DNA from: Diphasiastrum complanatum
Lineage: Eukaryota > Streptophyta > Lycopodiopsida > Lycopodiales > Lycopodiaceae
Direction: 5' to 3'
Assembly (NCBI GenBank): GCA_029204225.1
Contig: CM055097.1
Span: forward strand, 44,604,942-44,668,941
Length of the DNA: 64,000 bases
Both the position numbers and the translations under genes were made by a program. Below the pieces are notes generated by a model. It was not told the origin of the DNA, made no database searches, and was given only the letters and a program-made list of their open reading frames with translations. Below, in pieces: positions 1 through 10,825 of the stretch; the first letter of the stretch is position 1, and each line of letters begins with the position of its first letter.

Positions 1-171
1 TTTGACACTTTTACAACCTGCCTTCTAATATAGCAATTTGCAGAGACTATCCTACATCAAGTGCAAACTTGCAGGAGGGTGATTTTGAAATTCTAGACCT
101 GTTAAAGGATGATAGATTCTATTTTTTTGGTTTAGATTTGGCTATTTGTTGTTTTTCTTATAATCAAGAAT

Positions 172-700
172 ATGTTTCAACATGGAGAAGCTGGTCAAGA
201 CTCACAGAGATTAGATGCAGTATGTTCCAAGTTGGATGCCATGGAGCTTTTACAACAAGTTCTACATCAATTGAACACTAATAAATCTCCACAGGAACCA
301 GAATGGATCGGTGGTACACTATGGAAGCAGAGAGAACATTGTCGGGCCATGAAGCTTAGTTGGGGTTTCGAAAGAGGAAGCTACTTACTATCAAGGATCT
401 AAAACCTCCAAAGTTCAGTGGAGCAGTGTCTATGAGGACCACAGATGCCGTTGAGAACTGGTTGCAAAAATGGGACAAAGCATTCTAGATGTGTGGCATA
501 GACGATGAAACTGAGATGATCTCTAATTGCATATTCCTCGGGAAGTTCCTATGTTCTTACAAGTGTTTCACTTTGGGGAGGGACTTCGGGATAGTATTCG
601 TCCTTTTGTTAGAAAGGAACGGTCTCATGATCTACGGGGAGCTGTACGGATGGCTTTGTATTATGAAGATGGAAAAAAAGGCCCAGATCTTGTTGTGCTA
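172..700 (+). pseudogene. Ty3/gypsy Gag fragment, frameshifted
   Basis: Translated pieces resemble the start of a plant Ty3/gypsy Gag. A helical N-terminal stretch (172-330) is followed near 400-425 by LKPPKFSGA, then DAVENWLQKW near 450. After a frame change come EVPMFLQVFHFGEGLRDSIR and a basic DLRGAVRMALYYEDG segment (540-680). The KxPKFxG plus W-rich order is the usual opening of a retrotransposon Gag (capsid region). No single frame stays open and a TAG interrupts it at about 486-488. It stops just before the LTR-like tract that starts near 725. I infer a 5' Gag fragment of a dead element; the family is not certain. Confidence 0.5.
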
Positions 701-724
701 GTGGCTATTGGTAGCCAACAACCT

Positions 725-1900
725 TGGGGACAAATTCGCCATGTCCATTCTTTTATTCGTTATTATGCATAAGCAGGCCTAAGGGCCCTTTTTATTCATA
801 TACTGGCCTTGGGCCCTATTTGGTCATATTTTTAGGACTTGGTCACATTGATTTGAAGTGGGGGTCCTCCTATTGGGAAGGCGCACTATTTTCCCTCCGA
901 ATCCTATTCCCTCCCTTTTTTGAATCCTCTCATCATCAATTTTCTCCGTCATTTTTTTTGCAGATTGGTGGTGGCTGTCCAGCGCCCTACTACCCATCAC
1001 TTTCATCGATTTTTTCGGCAAATTTTCATTGTTTTTGTAGATTTGGTAGCTGCTGTCCAGCGCCCTACTACCTCATCATTTCGATACTTTTCGTCACCAA
1101 TTTGCTATCCATTTTTTATATTGATTGGAGGCTGTCCAGCGCCCTACATCACCATTATTTTCAGCTATTTTACTCATCATTTTTCAGATTCTGTAGCTGC
1201 TGCCCAGCGCCCTACTACCGTCTCATTTTCAGCAGTTCTCTTCACTTGCTGTCCGTTTCAGCTATTGATTGGAGGTTGATCGGCGCCTTACTTCAGCACC
1301 TTTTCCAGCCTATTTTTTTTCAGCATATTGTGGATCTTGGTAGTTGTTGCCCAGCACCCTATTATCTCACCATTCTCGACGGATTTTTCCATCGACTTGC
1401 TGCTCATTTTGCTGATTATTTGTCAGTTGTCTAGCGCCCTCTTTCAACACTTTTTTTCAACTTATTTGGCGCGAGTTGAGGAGTCGGATTGGTGGCTGGT
1501 TGGCGCATCTATTCTGTCATATCTTCAGCTTTTACCTCTCTTTGTTGGCACTACTGATTGGACGACAGATCAGCGCCCACCCAGGTATTGCTTGCACCCA
1601 TTTGCACTTCCTTTTTTGCACCTACTTGCTGTCTTTTTGCTCACATACTGCTCTTTTCCAGCCCCCTATTTTCCTCTCATATTTGTCATTTTGCTGCCTC
1701 ACACCCTCCTCCTTCCTTTTTCCATTTTGTTAGAGCCCTTCTACTTATTGGCCTTGCACATTTGCTGTCCATTATTCTACTTTCTCAGCCCCTTATTTTT
1801 TGATTATTATCCATCTTGATTGGCTGTTTTTGTGCCATTTTTGGTGATTTTGGAAGTTAGACTAAGTTGGGGTGACGACAAACGTCCTCTCCCTCAGGTT
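725..1900 (+). other. LTR-like or leader tract upstream of a Ty3 gag
   Basis: This pyrimidine-rich stretch lies between one Gag remnant and the start of another Gag at 1921, the position expected for an LTR plus untranslated leader. Long open frames here (for example 724-1434) are repeat translations, not genes. I could not find a tRNA primer-binding site or clean TG...CA ends. It contains the diverged repeat array described separately. Confidence 0.35.
965..1690 (+). repeat. Diverged tandem array around a GTCCAGCGCCCTAC motif
   Basis: The core (CTGTCCAGCGCCCTACTACC and variants) recurs at about 973, 1049, 1130, 1195, 1343 and 1424, with weaker copies near 1268, 1494, 1570 and 1657. Spacing is about 65-80 bases in the better part. 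Between cores are T-rich spacers containing TTTTTC and CAGATT blocks. Copies near 973-1217 are best conserved and decay rightward. This looks like a minisatellite inside a retrotransposon LTR or leader. Confidence 0.65.
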
Positions 1901-1920
1901 TTGTCTCTTCCTTAGTCCCT

Positions 1921-2972
1921 ATGGCAACTTCTTCATCAGAAGACCCACCGCAGAGCTCTTTAGATGATCGTTTTACACATATTGATGCCCACATGGATTA
2001 TCTTGAGAGTCGTATTGATCGTGTTCTTTCTAGCCTTGAGACTATCCCACCACAAAGGGGATACCACCCCCTCTAGACATTCTTCATCGTCCTGGTAAAG
2101 CACCTTTATTTCCTATTTTGAGTACGCCTGCTCCTGCTCCATCTCCATCTTCAGGAGGTGCTTTTGGTAGTACGTTTGGTCTCCCTTCATATAGTGCTAG
2201 TCCTTATGGGTCTCCTTTCAGGTCTTTTGTACCACCACTTGGATTTCCCTCCACACCACCAGGATTTCCTTCTCCTACTTTTTCAGGTAATCTTGAGCCC
2301 CATTTTGCTCGTGATTTTTGTGATCGCATCCAGCTTACTAATTCTGGTTCGTCTGACGGGAATATCTTGGAAAATTGGTTCTCTAAATTAGAGACCTATT
2401 TTCTTATGTATCCCAAGACTGAGACCCAGAAAGTGCAGTTGGTTGTATTACATTTAGATGGTCGAGCTCAGACTTGGTGGTGTGTCTATCGCTCTGAGCC
2501 TACTCGTGAGGGGTTACATATATGGCCTACTTTTCGTCATGATCTTCATATGGCTATGATTGACCCACAGTGATTCGTTCGCCAACGTGATCTGTACGTA
2601 GTCTTCGCCATACTAGTGATTTGATTGCTTATATTGATCAGTTTACTGAGCTTTCCTACCTTTTTATTGATCTTCATCCTACAGAGCTTATTTCACGTTT
2701 TATTGCCGGTCTTAGAGGCTCCTTACGATATGATGTCTCATCTTTTCGGCCTCCTACTCTCTCAGATGCTATCTCCTTGGCTACTACCTTGCAGCATAAG
2801 TATCCTGAGTTATCCACTTCTTCTTGTTTTTCTCGTTCTCATTCCACTGCTTCTCCTACTTTGGCTTCTTCTACTACCGTTCCTCCTCGCCCTCCTACAC
2901 TCGTCCTGCCTTTGTTCGACGTTATTTAGCCGCAGAGTTAGCTGAGATTCAGCAGAAGCGCCTCTCTTGTGG
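1921..2972 (+). pseudogene. Ty3/gypsy Gag (retrotrans_gag family), truncated before its zinc knuckle
   Basis: ATG at 1921 opens a frame with an acidic coiled N-terminus (DDRFTHIDAHMDYLESRID). It shifts near 2070 into a Pro/Ser-rich linker (2118-2290), then the capsid-like core with NILENWFSKLETYFLMYP, AQTWW and VLHLDGRA. After another shift (2575-2620) the core resumes with YIDQFTELSYLF, ELISRFIAGLRGSLR and LSDAISLATTLQ, which match the retrotrans_gag pattern. Near 2915-2970 AELAEIQQKRLSCGQ matches the stretch that normally precedes the CCHC knuckle, but the knuckle is missing. At least two frameshifts make this a dead copy. It may sit in an intron of the NF-YA gene whose last exon lies downstream on the same strand. 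Confidence 0.75.
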
Positions 2973-4146
2973 CCAAAATCACTTGTCTTCCTTAGAAGCA
3001 CATTTTTATTTGCCCTCAAAATTGTTCTATTACAAAGTTATGTTTAAATCAAAAGCAAGATAATGTAGAGATCATAGAATGGGAAACCTGTCATACACAT
3101 CACAATACAAATGACAGTAGGTTTCCTTGAGAGTCCTCCTTCCAAGGAACTTTGCCACATTGGGTTCTTCTACAGAGAAGCGTGCAATCACAAAAACTAT
3201 CGAGTTAATAAAGAATGGGCTACTTATAGCCTCTTGGAGTCTCCACCAGTGTTGGCTGGATATTAAGTTTTTGTGATACCTGCCGTGTCAAGGTATATGA
3301 AAATTTTGAAGTTTTACAACCGGCAGTTAAGGGTATTTAGTAAATAATACCTAAGAGTTGCTAAGCTACGCCTTTTTGGAAAAGTACAAAAACCCTTTAG
3401 AAAATGGGCTCTTCTAGAGCCTCTGAGCCTGACTAGAAGGTAACCTAGTTATGACGAAATGGGTCCTATTATTGATTGACTAAGTGACCCAAATTAGAAC
3501 CAAAGTCATTGAAATGGTATTGTATGGTTCACATGTCCCTAGGCAACAACAAAACTTAGATGACGCCAAGATGCATCCTTAGAAGTTTAAGTTTGAGTGA
3601 ATTTGTAATTAATAAACTAACCAGTAGCCACCGTGCCTATATTGAGCATCCCACCATGTGATGATGATGTGCATTTGTGTGGTTGAAGCTTTCAACAAGA
3701 GGGTTTTGATATAATTCATAATTTTGTTGGATTGTTCCTTCCTTTAGTTTTTTGTGTTGGAAACTTTCTTTTTGGTACGTGAAGCTCAACCAGGTTCAAT
3801 CTTTGCAATTTTAAGTTTATGGTGGCAGTGATATGTTTGTATATGCTAGAATGAACAACAAAGTCACATTTTTCTTGTTGATACTTCAGGCCCTTGAGTA
3901 TGTATGGTGTCTATTTCATAAATTTTAGCTATTTTATATTGTGGTACATAACATTTATGTAAATGATATTCCATGTGCCAAGTTCCTCTATGAACTTGTG
4001 CAAGTGCACCTTATGCTGATATTTCAAAGAGAGTTTCAATTGGGTTTGGATACTGTCAGAGGAATCCCAGATAACTCATAAAATCTTCCTTAATCTATTT
4101 GAAATCTTTGTGGGACTTTGTTGATTAATTGAAAGACTTTTTGCAG
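2973..4146. other. No recognisable gene; possible intron of the NF-YA gene
   Basis: I looked for the NF-YA exon that should precede 4147 (the subunit-association helix with NAKQYHGI-type residues) and did not find it. The stretch is AT-rich with no long frame. It ends in a good splice acceptor (T-rich tract then TTGCAG at 4141-4146), so most of it is probably intron. Confidence 0.4.
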
Positions 4147-4422
4147 CCTTATTTACACGAGTCACGACATCAACATGCTCTGAGAAGAGCCAGGGGTTGT
4201 GGTGGTCGATTTCTCAACACAAAAGCTACAGAAGATCCACACGAACAAAATTCTGGCAATAGGACAGACTTTTGCACTTCATCCTTTGATTCAATCAGCA
4301 ACAAAGGTATATTGCAGGTTTATTCAGGCCAACAACTATCACAGAGTCCTGGATGCATAAATCAAATCCGAACTAATGCAGTGAATGCTTGTCCTGAAAC
4401 AGCTTCTAAATCATTCGATTGA
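4147..4422 (+). CDS. NF-YA: NF-YA (CCAAT-binding factor subunit A), last exon
   Basis: NF-YA is the sequence-specific subunit of the trimeric nuclear CCAAT-box factor NF-Y. The exon opens directly after an acceptor (TTTTTGCAG at 4138-4146) with [20 protein letters not shown] followed by RFLNTK. This is the conserved DNA-binding helix and GxGGRF loop, with the family's His and Arg residues intact. As I recall, plant NF-YA genes have an intron just before this proline, so the boundary fits. About 65 variable residues rich in Ser, Gln and Asn follow, ending at TGA 4420-4422. The subunit-association half of the domain is not in this window; it must lie upstream across a long intron, or this is a stranded exon. 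The exon is uninterrupted and conserved, which favours a live gene. Confidence 0.85.
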   Translation, partial: PYLHESRHQHALRRARGCGGRFLNTKATEDPHEQNSGNRTDFCTSSFDSISNKGILQVYSGQQLSQSPGCINQIRTNAVNACPETASKSFD

Positions 4423-4564
4423 ATGGATTTGGGACAAAAATGACATCAGAGTCAAATTCATCATTCATCCACAATTCTGACATAGCCTATTAGACATATG
4501 GTGAAAGAGAATCATTTCATAGTTTTACTCTGAAATGCAATCTAGCAGACTGCCTTTGCTACTC

Positions 4565-4570
4565 AATAAA
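4565..4570 (+). promoter_or_regulatory. Candidate polyadenylation signal for NF-YA
   Basis: An AATAAA hexamer lies 143 bases after the NF-YA stop in AT-rich sequence, a reasonable 3' UTR distance. Other AATAAA-like motifs occur nearby (about 4890), so the assignment is tentative. Confidence 0.3.
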
Positions 4571-6779
4571 AGTTCATAATAAGCACACCTTGTTTTCACC
4601 GGTGGTTGAAAATACTTTACAGTATTCTCAAGGGCCCAATATGTTTACCTATGAAGCACACGTCTATACCCTTCTGTGTGCGAAGTCGGAAGTTGCATAT
4701 ATGACTTGTTTATTCATGCTTGATTATGATTTTGGCATTGAGCACTTTCTATTGTGATGGAAACTTGCTATGAAGAAATATAACAAGTTTATTACAATTA
4801 TCTAAATTTGAATATACTGACATTGGAGTCTGACGTTTAAAGATGCAGTTTAGTCTTTTAGAAATATCTTGTATAGTATCCAAGTGTTAATAAAAGTTGA
4901 ACCATTGAGAGTTCTCTTACATGAACTGTATAAGGTACTTCATTGCAAGCTCAATACAAGTAGTGATTCTGTGATCTATCTCTTTTTTTTATCCCACACA
5001 CAAATTATTGTCTTGTGGTCATGGATACCCAACCTCCATTAATTCTCCATTTATTTGTTGATTTCTTCATGAGTTGGTCTTGCCAGACATGAGCTGATTA
5101 GTTTCTTGTTCTTTGGACCATTTGAATTTTGAACATATGTCTGCCTTGTATCTGATGTAAATTTAATCACACCCTTAGATATTATCATACTTTTCAAATG
5201 AGGTGCAGTCATGTTTCCAGAAGCAAAACACAGTTTTATGTCCTGATCTGCGTCTTTTTGCAATATCTGGCAACAAACTTCTTATGGACGGTAAAGTGCA
5301 TGGTAACGTCCTCAGAATCTATTTGTCAACTGCAGTAACTCATTGTTTGATGTTTCTAGCCGAACGTTCTGCAGGAGACCTGTTTCGTCTGTTTAAAGCC
5401 AATTTGAGGTCTTTCGGAATGGCAAGGGCATACTGTAGTTTTAGGTTGCAGCAGTATCCTATCCTTCTCTGCAAGAGAGTATTTTCTGAAGTTGAAGAAT
5501 AGCTCCTCTCAGAGAGAAAAGGATGTCTTTGGTCACATTCTCCATTAGAATCAGCACGCAAAGCTACTAACTCAGGGTAAGAAGCGAATGCTTGAAACGT
5601 GGATATGTGAATGTTGGAAAATCATCCAAACATCTAAAAAAACCATTTCCAGATTCAAAGAGGGTTATGCAACACTTCTTTGCCACTTTTTGGGTTCTAG
5701 AGCATGAGCCATTCCTTCCATGGTCCCCCTTGCCCATCTCAAGGACTATATATGCTGGTCATTCTGGCGTACATTACTTGCAAAATGCCTAGGCCCATGT
5801 TTGTTGATTCCACTTTGCTGAAAAATGCGGGTGCTGTTGAAAAGTTCGGTAAGTGTTGTTGGTTGTTGGGAGAAATACTATCAGCTCTCTGGCATATATG
5901 GCAGGACCTTTTAACATAGCAAAATTTTAACATGCAGTGCCACCCACCTTATTCATGCATTTTCCACTTTCTTGCTTGCTTGTTATATGTGGCTCTCATT
6001 GTATTTTTTTTTTTGCACGTGGTAGGCTCGTATTTGGTGTGTTAACTGACCAAAACGTGACTCGAAACCAGCCAAAATGATGTCTGAAGGACTGCCTCTC
6101 CCAGAATTTTTTTTCCTTTCTAACTATGACCCCTGATCACCATTCATCCACTACAACTCAGAACTACAGTGCCACAATTGGGTTGGTAGGCATTCCCATT
6201 TTCAACTGGCCTAGTTCAAGATTGGATCTTTGATGGTGGCAAAGTTGCCTTTGGAAGCATGTTCTTGTATAGGCATTACTCATATGATCCAGGATACAAA
6301 GAAGTATTGGAGCATACATTAGTAGGTCTAAATCTCGCTCTTAGTACTAACATTACATGGTTTGACCAATTTGGAAGGTTCAAGTCTAGGATCAAACATC
6401 TAGAGCATAGGAAATCCATGAAATGGTAAAGTGTATGATGAGCAACAGTACTCAACACGTGTAACATTGGCACTTTAAAATAGGGAGAAAACTTTTAAAG
6501 GCAAACTTAAAAAAGGAAGATTGCATTTATTTCCAATGTAGTGCCCACAATAAGTTTTCCACAACTAATGACGCTACAACTCTATCTCAAGCAAACTTCC
6601 ATTTGTAGAAGCACCAACAACTATTGATTACTTGCAAATAGTCTCTAAAGCATTTGTGTCCAAGTGAGAACATGAAAGATAACAAAGGCAAAAGGTCATT
6701 ACAAATGATACTATGTTTGTCGATGTGGCATAATACTTTTTCAAGTGGCAACAATCAAACCCCATACAATCTTAGGGAC
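4571..6779. other. No recognisable gene
   Basis: Short open frames here (for example 5203-5502) match no family I recognise and have no codon pattern distinct from background. There is no tRNA, clear repeat or retroelement domain. It is probably 3' flanking DNA of NF-YA and old decayed sequence. Confidence 0.4.
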
Positions 6780-7328
6780 TCAAATTGCACTTTGAAGGCA
6801 AATCCTTTTGCCTATCTATAATATCCCAAGAGGTGGCTTCTCCAAAATGACCAATAAGTTTGTTATTTAAAATAATCATTGACTACAAGCATGAAACTAT
6901 AAAGAGGGGCCTACTTGAGTTTGTAAACCATGTTCTCTCTTCATTTCAAATACAAGCAGTTGAGTCTCTTATGAAATGGATTATGAATGTCCTTGCTCTC
7001 TATCTCTTTTCCTCATTCTCTCATGCTTTTGTTGTATTTTCTAATTGTTAGATCTGAATGTTATTGGGATTGTATATTCTTATGTTTTTTGTGAGAGAGA
7101 AAGGGAGAGAGAGATGAAGCAAGTATCTATCTTATTGTGGGTTGTAGTGTTAATTCGTAGTGTTAATGGATCTTAGAGTTAATTGTGGATCATCCATGCA
7201 TGCTGGATTTTGATTTATGCTATCGCTCTCATGGTATCGAACCTCCGCGTGACAACTAACTTCATCTCCTTGATGCTTGTGTGCTTGGATCTTGGGTTGA
7301 GGATATGATAGAAAACAAAGCCACTACA
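6780..7328 (+). repeat. 5' LTR (3' part) of a Tat/Ogre-like Ty3 element
   Basis: This tract aligns, in opposite orientation, with 33290-33960. Shared blocks include CTATAAAGAGG/CTATAAGAAGG (a likely TATA box), CTCTCATGCTTT, TTGTTAGATCTGA, TGTTATTGGGATTG, a GAGAGA run, GTGTTAATGGATC, GCTATCGCTCTCA and GCGTGACAACTAACTTC. It ends with CCACTACA, four bases before a tRNA-Asp-type primer-binding site, as expected of a 5' LTR. The left boundary is not clear; homology fades before 6780. Confidence 0.7.
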
Positions 7329-7332
7329 ATTT

Positions 7333-7350
7333 TGGCACCGTTGTCAGGGA
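7333..7350 (+). promoter_or_regulatory. Primer-binding site complementary to tRNA-Asp
   Basis: TGGCACCGTTGTCAGGGA matches the well-known TGGCGCCGTTGTCGGGGA site of plant Tat/Athila/Ogre-type Ty3 elements at 16 of 18 positions. It primes minus-strand DNA synthesis. It follows the LTR end and precedes a leader of about 590 bases and then gag. Confidence 0.8.
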
Positions 7351-7941
7351 GCTATGCCAATTTCTCATATTGCGCATGTTTGGATGGATGTTAGCTTGCA
7401 ATAGGCATTTTGTTTTGGCATGAATAGGGTTAAAATTGCATTTTAGGATTAGATTAAGAGTAATTTTGCTTGATTTGAGTGGATCTTTTTGTTTGAAATA
7501 TAGTCTAATTGTTGAACAGGGAAAGCAATTCAGATCACAATTCTTAAGATCCATTTGGATTTGAGAAATCAGGAAAAACAACAAAAATTGGTCATTTCTA
7601 CCATATGTGAACAAAAAGGAGGCAAAAATTGTCATCAGAGTTGATAACTTTTTACCCTCTTACATGAAAACTTCAACTCTCACCCAGTCAACCTTCGCCT
7701 GAACTATTTTTAGGTTCTGATCTACTAGATCTAGCCTCTGTCACATTTTGGAACCATTTTGTTATATTTTGATAATGATTCTAAAAAATCATCATTATAG
7801 TGACGATCGCTTTTAATTTTCCAAAAATAAAAAATCTGATTATTTTCAAGTGATAGAGAATTTACGGATCTGATCTGAGATAGGATTTTGTTTGAAAGAT
7901 CTAGATCCAATTTCATTATCCGATTGACGTAATTTGGAATT
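7351..7941 (+). other. Ty3 element untranslated leader
   Basis: The leader runs from the primer-binding site to the gag ATG. Blocks such as TGCTTGATTTGAGTGGA, AAAAGGAGGCAAAAAxTGTCATCAGAG and TAACTTTTTACCCTCTTA recur in inverted orientation at 52020-52265. Its end (GATCTGATCTGAGATAG) matches near 51200. It is therefore a family-specific leader present at two loci in the window. Confidence 0.7.
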
Positions 7942-9690
7942 ATGGCTGAAGGAGAACCAATGAACCCACCACCAATTTATGTTAGAAGGTCTCCTCGTTT
8001 AGATATACCAGAGTACAATGGGTTATTTGATCCCATCGGATTTCTCCAGATCTTTTCTGAATCATGTAGGCTTTATGTCAAAGTCTTTCCACAAGATAAA
8101 CTTTATTCCCTACGGCCTTAGTTGGAGCTGCTCAGGATTGGTTTTATAACCAAGAAGAAGCAAAATGCACAGATTGGGAAGTGGTTAAAGCCGCTCTCAT
8201 TACAAGATTCAAGCCTAGGAAATTTATGGAAGATACCTTTCTCCTTTTAAGTAAAATTAAAAAGGGAAAGAGAGAAGCAGTACAAGATTGAACGGGTTAA
8301 ACACCTCAGATCTGAGTGTGATCTTGATCTAATCAATGACAATGCTTTGATTATGTGGTTTTTAGCAGGTCTACCTAACGGATTAGACGCGAGCTAAAAC
8401 ACCATAATGAATACGCTACGATACAAAGCACTATGGACAATGCAATTCGTGAAGAGGATGAAGATTCTGACGACGAACCAAATGTTGGAATGTTGTCTTA
8501 TATAGCAGGGCAAACCACGACAACATCCACCACCATTGCATCAACAAATATCAATGCTACTGCAGAGAAGATGATCGACGAGTTCGAGAAACTTAGTCAA
8601 AAGCAGCAAATGCTAGAAAAAATGCAATCTCAGTTCGACGAAAAGTTGAAAGCCTTGGAATAATTTCATGGCAAAGCAAACAAAGAACCTGAAAAGTTGC
8701 AAAGACTTTTCCTAGTTGGAAAAATGTCTGGTGTTCAATTTGTGTGGGCAATCACTCTATGAATGAATGTCCAACGTTGAAACAACGAATGACGAATACT
8801 ATTTGTCATACTGTGTAACTCTACGGATCATGAAACAGCTTTTGCTCATTTGATCCTCGGATTATCCAGCAAAGGTATGCTAAGCTTCAATATGGAAAAC
8901 CTACTTATTCAAAAGGTCCTGATGGAAAGCCTTTCAATTTTTCCCTTGGATTTTCAGAACGACTAGCTCTGTCAGCTCCAACGGGACAAAGTGCTCCTCT
9001 TGCTAATCTAATAGAACTAGAACCTTATCATGGTAATGAGCAATGGAACTATAGCAATGACCATGATAGTGGTCCTTCATAGTAGTATGCTATCTATGCT
9101 TCCACGCAACAACAAGCAGCTAGACAATGGACCAAAGCGCCACTTGGATGTTTTGCATGCGGAGAGAATCACAGAGTTGTTGAATGTCCAAACAAAGGGA
9201 AGTTTATACCATTCTGTAGAGAATGTGGTTATGGACACTGTTATATGGAATGTCCTACAAGACCCAAACCACCACCAGTTACTGCTCCAATGAATATGAT
9301 TATAATCAAGAAAAAGACCAGCAGTTCAACATGAACCAACTGTACCTTTGATGGTTGTTACTAGAGCTCAGAAACAGAAAGAAATTCTAGTTGATCCAGT
9401 ACCTGCTGAATCTGCACCAACTACAAATATACCTACCACATCAAGGGTGTATCCGAATCTCAAAGCAGAAAAGAAAAGATATCAAGATATGAGACAATGG
9501 ATTAAACAGTTACAAGAAGAAGAAGCCCAAGAAGCCGCTAAAGCAGCAACCGAAGTCCATTCCCCTTCTCTGCCACAAGCAGATCCAAGAACATATGTTA
9601 ATACACTATCAGTTGCACCATCATGAAGAACCCTTCAATGTTAGATTTCTTATGCTCAGCCTTAAACAAATCGTTCAAGTAATGATCATC
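7942..9690 (+). pseudogene. Tat-like Ty3 Gag with four CCHC zinc knuckles, decayed
   Basis: ATG at 7942 begins a Gag with RSPRLDIPEYNGLFDPIGF (capsid start). After frameshifts come KPRKFMEDTFLLLSKIK and VKHLRSEC, then MWFLAGLP near 8360. An acidic EEDEDSDDEP stretch (8433-8500) and a coiled coil (8580-8660) follow. Two CCHC knuckles lie at about 8735-8850, then, after an approximately 270-base spacer, a second pair at about 9155-9260 (CFACGENHRVVEC and CRECGYGHCYMEC). The C-terminus (9348-9626) has VVTRAQKQKEI, KKRYQDMRQWIKQLQEEEAQEA and, near 9610, LHHHEEPF. All parts match the copy at 16948-18434. Several stops and shifts are present, and the copia LTR interrupts it near 9690. Confidence 0.8.
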
Positions 9691-10682
9691 CTGAAAATCG
9701 AAGGCCGACTATATGTTTTTGGAGCTTCACAATTTTCCTTTAAGATTTTTTTGCCTGAAACATTTTTAGGCATCTTCGCCTTTTCCACACATTCGCGAAA
9801 AATGTGACACAATGGCCAAGTGGCCAAAATGCCTTAGAAACCATTCTTAAGGCACCTTTGCTTTTTCCACCTTCTTCGTCTTTTTCGTGCCTTCGCGAAA
9901 AATGCAACACACTGGCCAGAATGACTTAGAAACCATTTCTGGACAAAGTGGCCAGAATGCCTTAGAAATCATTTTTAAAGCACCTTCAGCTTTTTCGGCT
10001 TTTTCGCTGCCTTTTAAGTCTAAGGCACCTTCGCCTTTTTGCTGCCTTTAGTCTAAGGCACCTTCGCCATCTTCGCTGCCTTCAGTCTAAGGCACCTTTG
10101 ACTTTTCATCCTTTTCGCTGCCTTCAGTCTAAGGGCGACTTCGTGATATACATACCTTAAGTCTAAGGGCACCTTCAGGATTTGCATACCTTCAATCTAA
10201 AGTGCACCTTTGGGTTTTTCTCGTTTTTGCTACATTGGCAAATCGACGTCGCCAATTTAACATCAACCCTAAAAATAGTTGGAGAAACAAATATCCTGGA
10301 CGGTTACCAACTTTTGTAGAGATGCAAAACTGGAGTAAATGGCATTTAAGGCATGAGATATTTTTCCTTGCCACTTGTAAATATACATTCTAGCTGAACA
10401 AGCTATGTAAGTGTTAATTGAATTTCTCTTTCAATCAGAGTTTTCTGTAGAAAGTGTTATCACGCTTAGCAAGCTGAAGTTACTACTTCAAGCTACTGTA
10501 CTCACCTTTGATATTAATCAGAGTGCAATTTTTGTCTCACTACTGCGTCGTTCATTTGCGCATTTTGTATGAATTCTTCTACTTGAATAATTTTGCTGCT
10601 AACTGTTGCGTTTCCATTCCTACACGACACGTTCTAGTCCTTGAGCTTCCGCTGTGCTCAAGCGACCATCGTTTTTATGACA
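9691..10682 (+). repeat. 5' LTR of copia element A
   Basis: The right end is fixed by ...TATGACA immediately before a tRNA-iMet primer-binding site at 10683. The left end is inferred from where Ty3 Gag homology stops (about 9690). The 5' half is a CTTCG-rich minisatellite (separate entry). The 3' half (10380-10682) is ordinary AT-rich LTR sequence. Its partner 3' LTR is not recognisable downstream. Confidence 0.55.
9780..10215 (+). repeat. Minisatellite in the copia LTR (GCCTTCAGTCTAAGGCACCTTCG)
   Basis: A unit of about 35-45 bases, built on CGCTGCCTTCAGTCTAAGGCACCTTCGCC, recurs at about 10005, 10040, 10074 and 10115, with degenerate copies to 10205. Just upstream, a longer unit (AAGTGGCCAxAATGCCTTAGAAACCATT plus CTTCG-rich spacer) recurs at about 9815, 9915 and 9945. 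Similar CACCTTCxxTTTTT blocks precede the copia element at 48280-48480. Confidence 0.75.
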
Positions 10683-10694
10683 TGGTATCAGAGC
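10683..10694 (+). promoter_or_regulatory. tRNA-iMet primer-binding site, copia element A
   Basis: TGGTATCAGAGC is the exact initiator-methionine tRNA primer-binding site typical of plant Ty1/copia elements. It abuts an LTR ending in CA and lies 143 bases before the gag start. Confidence 0.9.
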
Positions 10695-10825
10695 AGACAT
10701 TTCAGTAATCTGCATTTCTACTGCAGATTATCAGTCTTGTTTCTATCAAGATATCTTTCTAGCAAACGTGCAGCCAACAATATTCCGATAGTCGTTGTTT
10801 CTACCAACGATCTCGTTCAACCAGA

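Noticed and set aside
724-1819. Long overlapping plus-strand open frames rich in Phe, Leu and Pro-Ala-Pro-Tyr
   Set aside because: They are translations of a T-rich repeat array in several frames and show no protein family features.
5203-5502. A 99-codon plus-strand frame downstream of NF-YA
   Set aside because: No similarity to anything I recognise, overlaps an opposite-strand frame, and codon use looks random.
9780-10215. Regularly spaced repeats as a CRISPR-like array
   Set aside because: Units are imperfect, spacers are not unique, and the context is a plant copia LTR.
10683-10694. tRNA gene fragment
   Set aside because: The 12-base match is the primer-binding site of an LTR element; no cloverleaf surrounds this or the other sites at 7333, 49198 and 60810.
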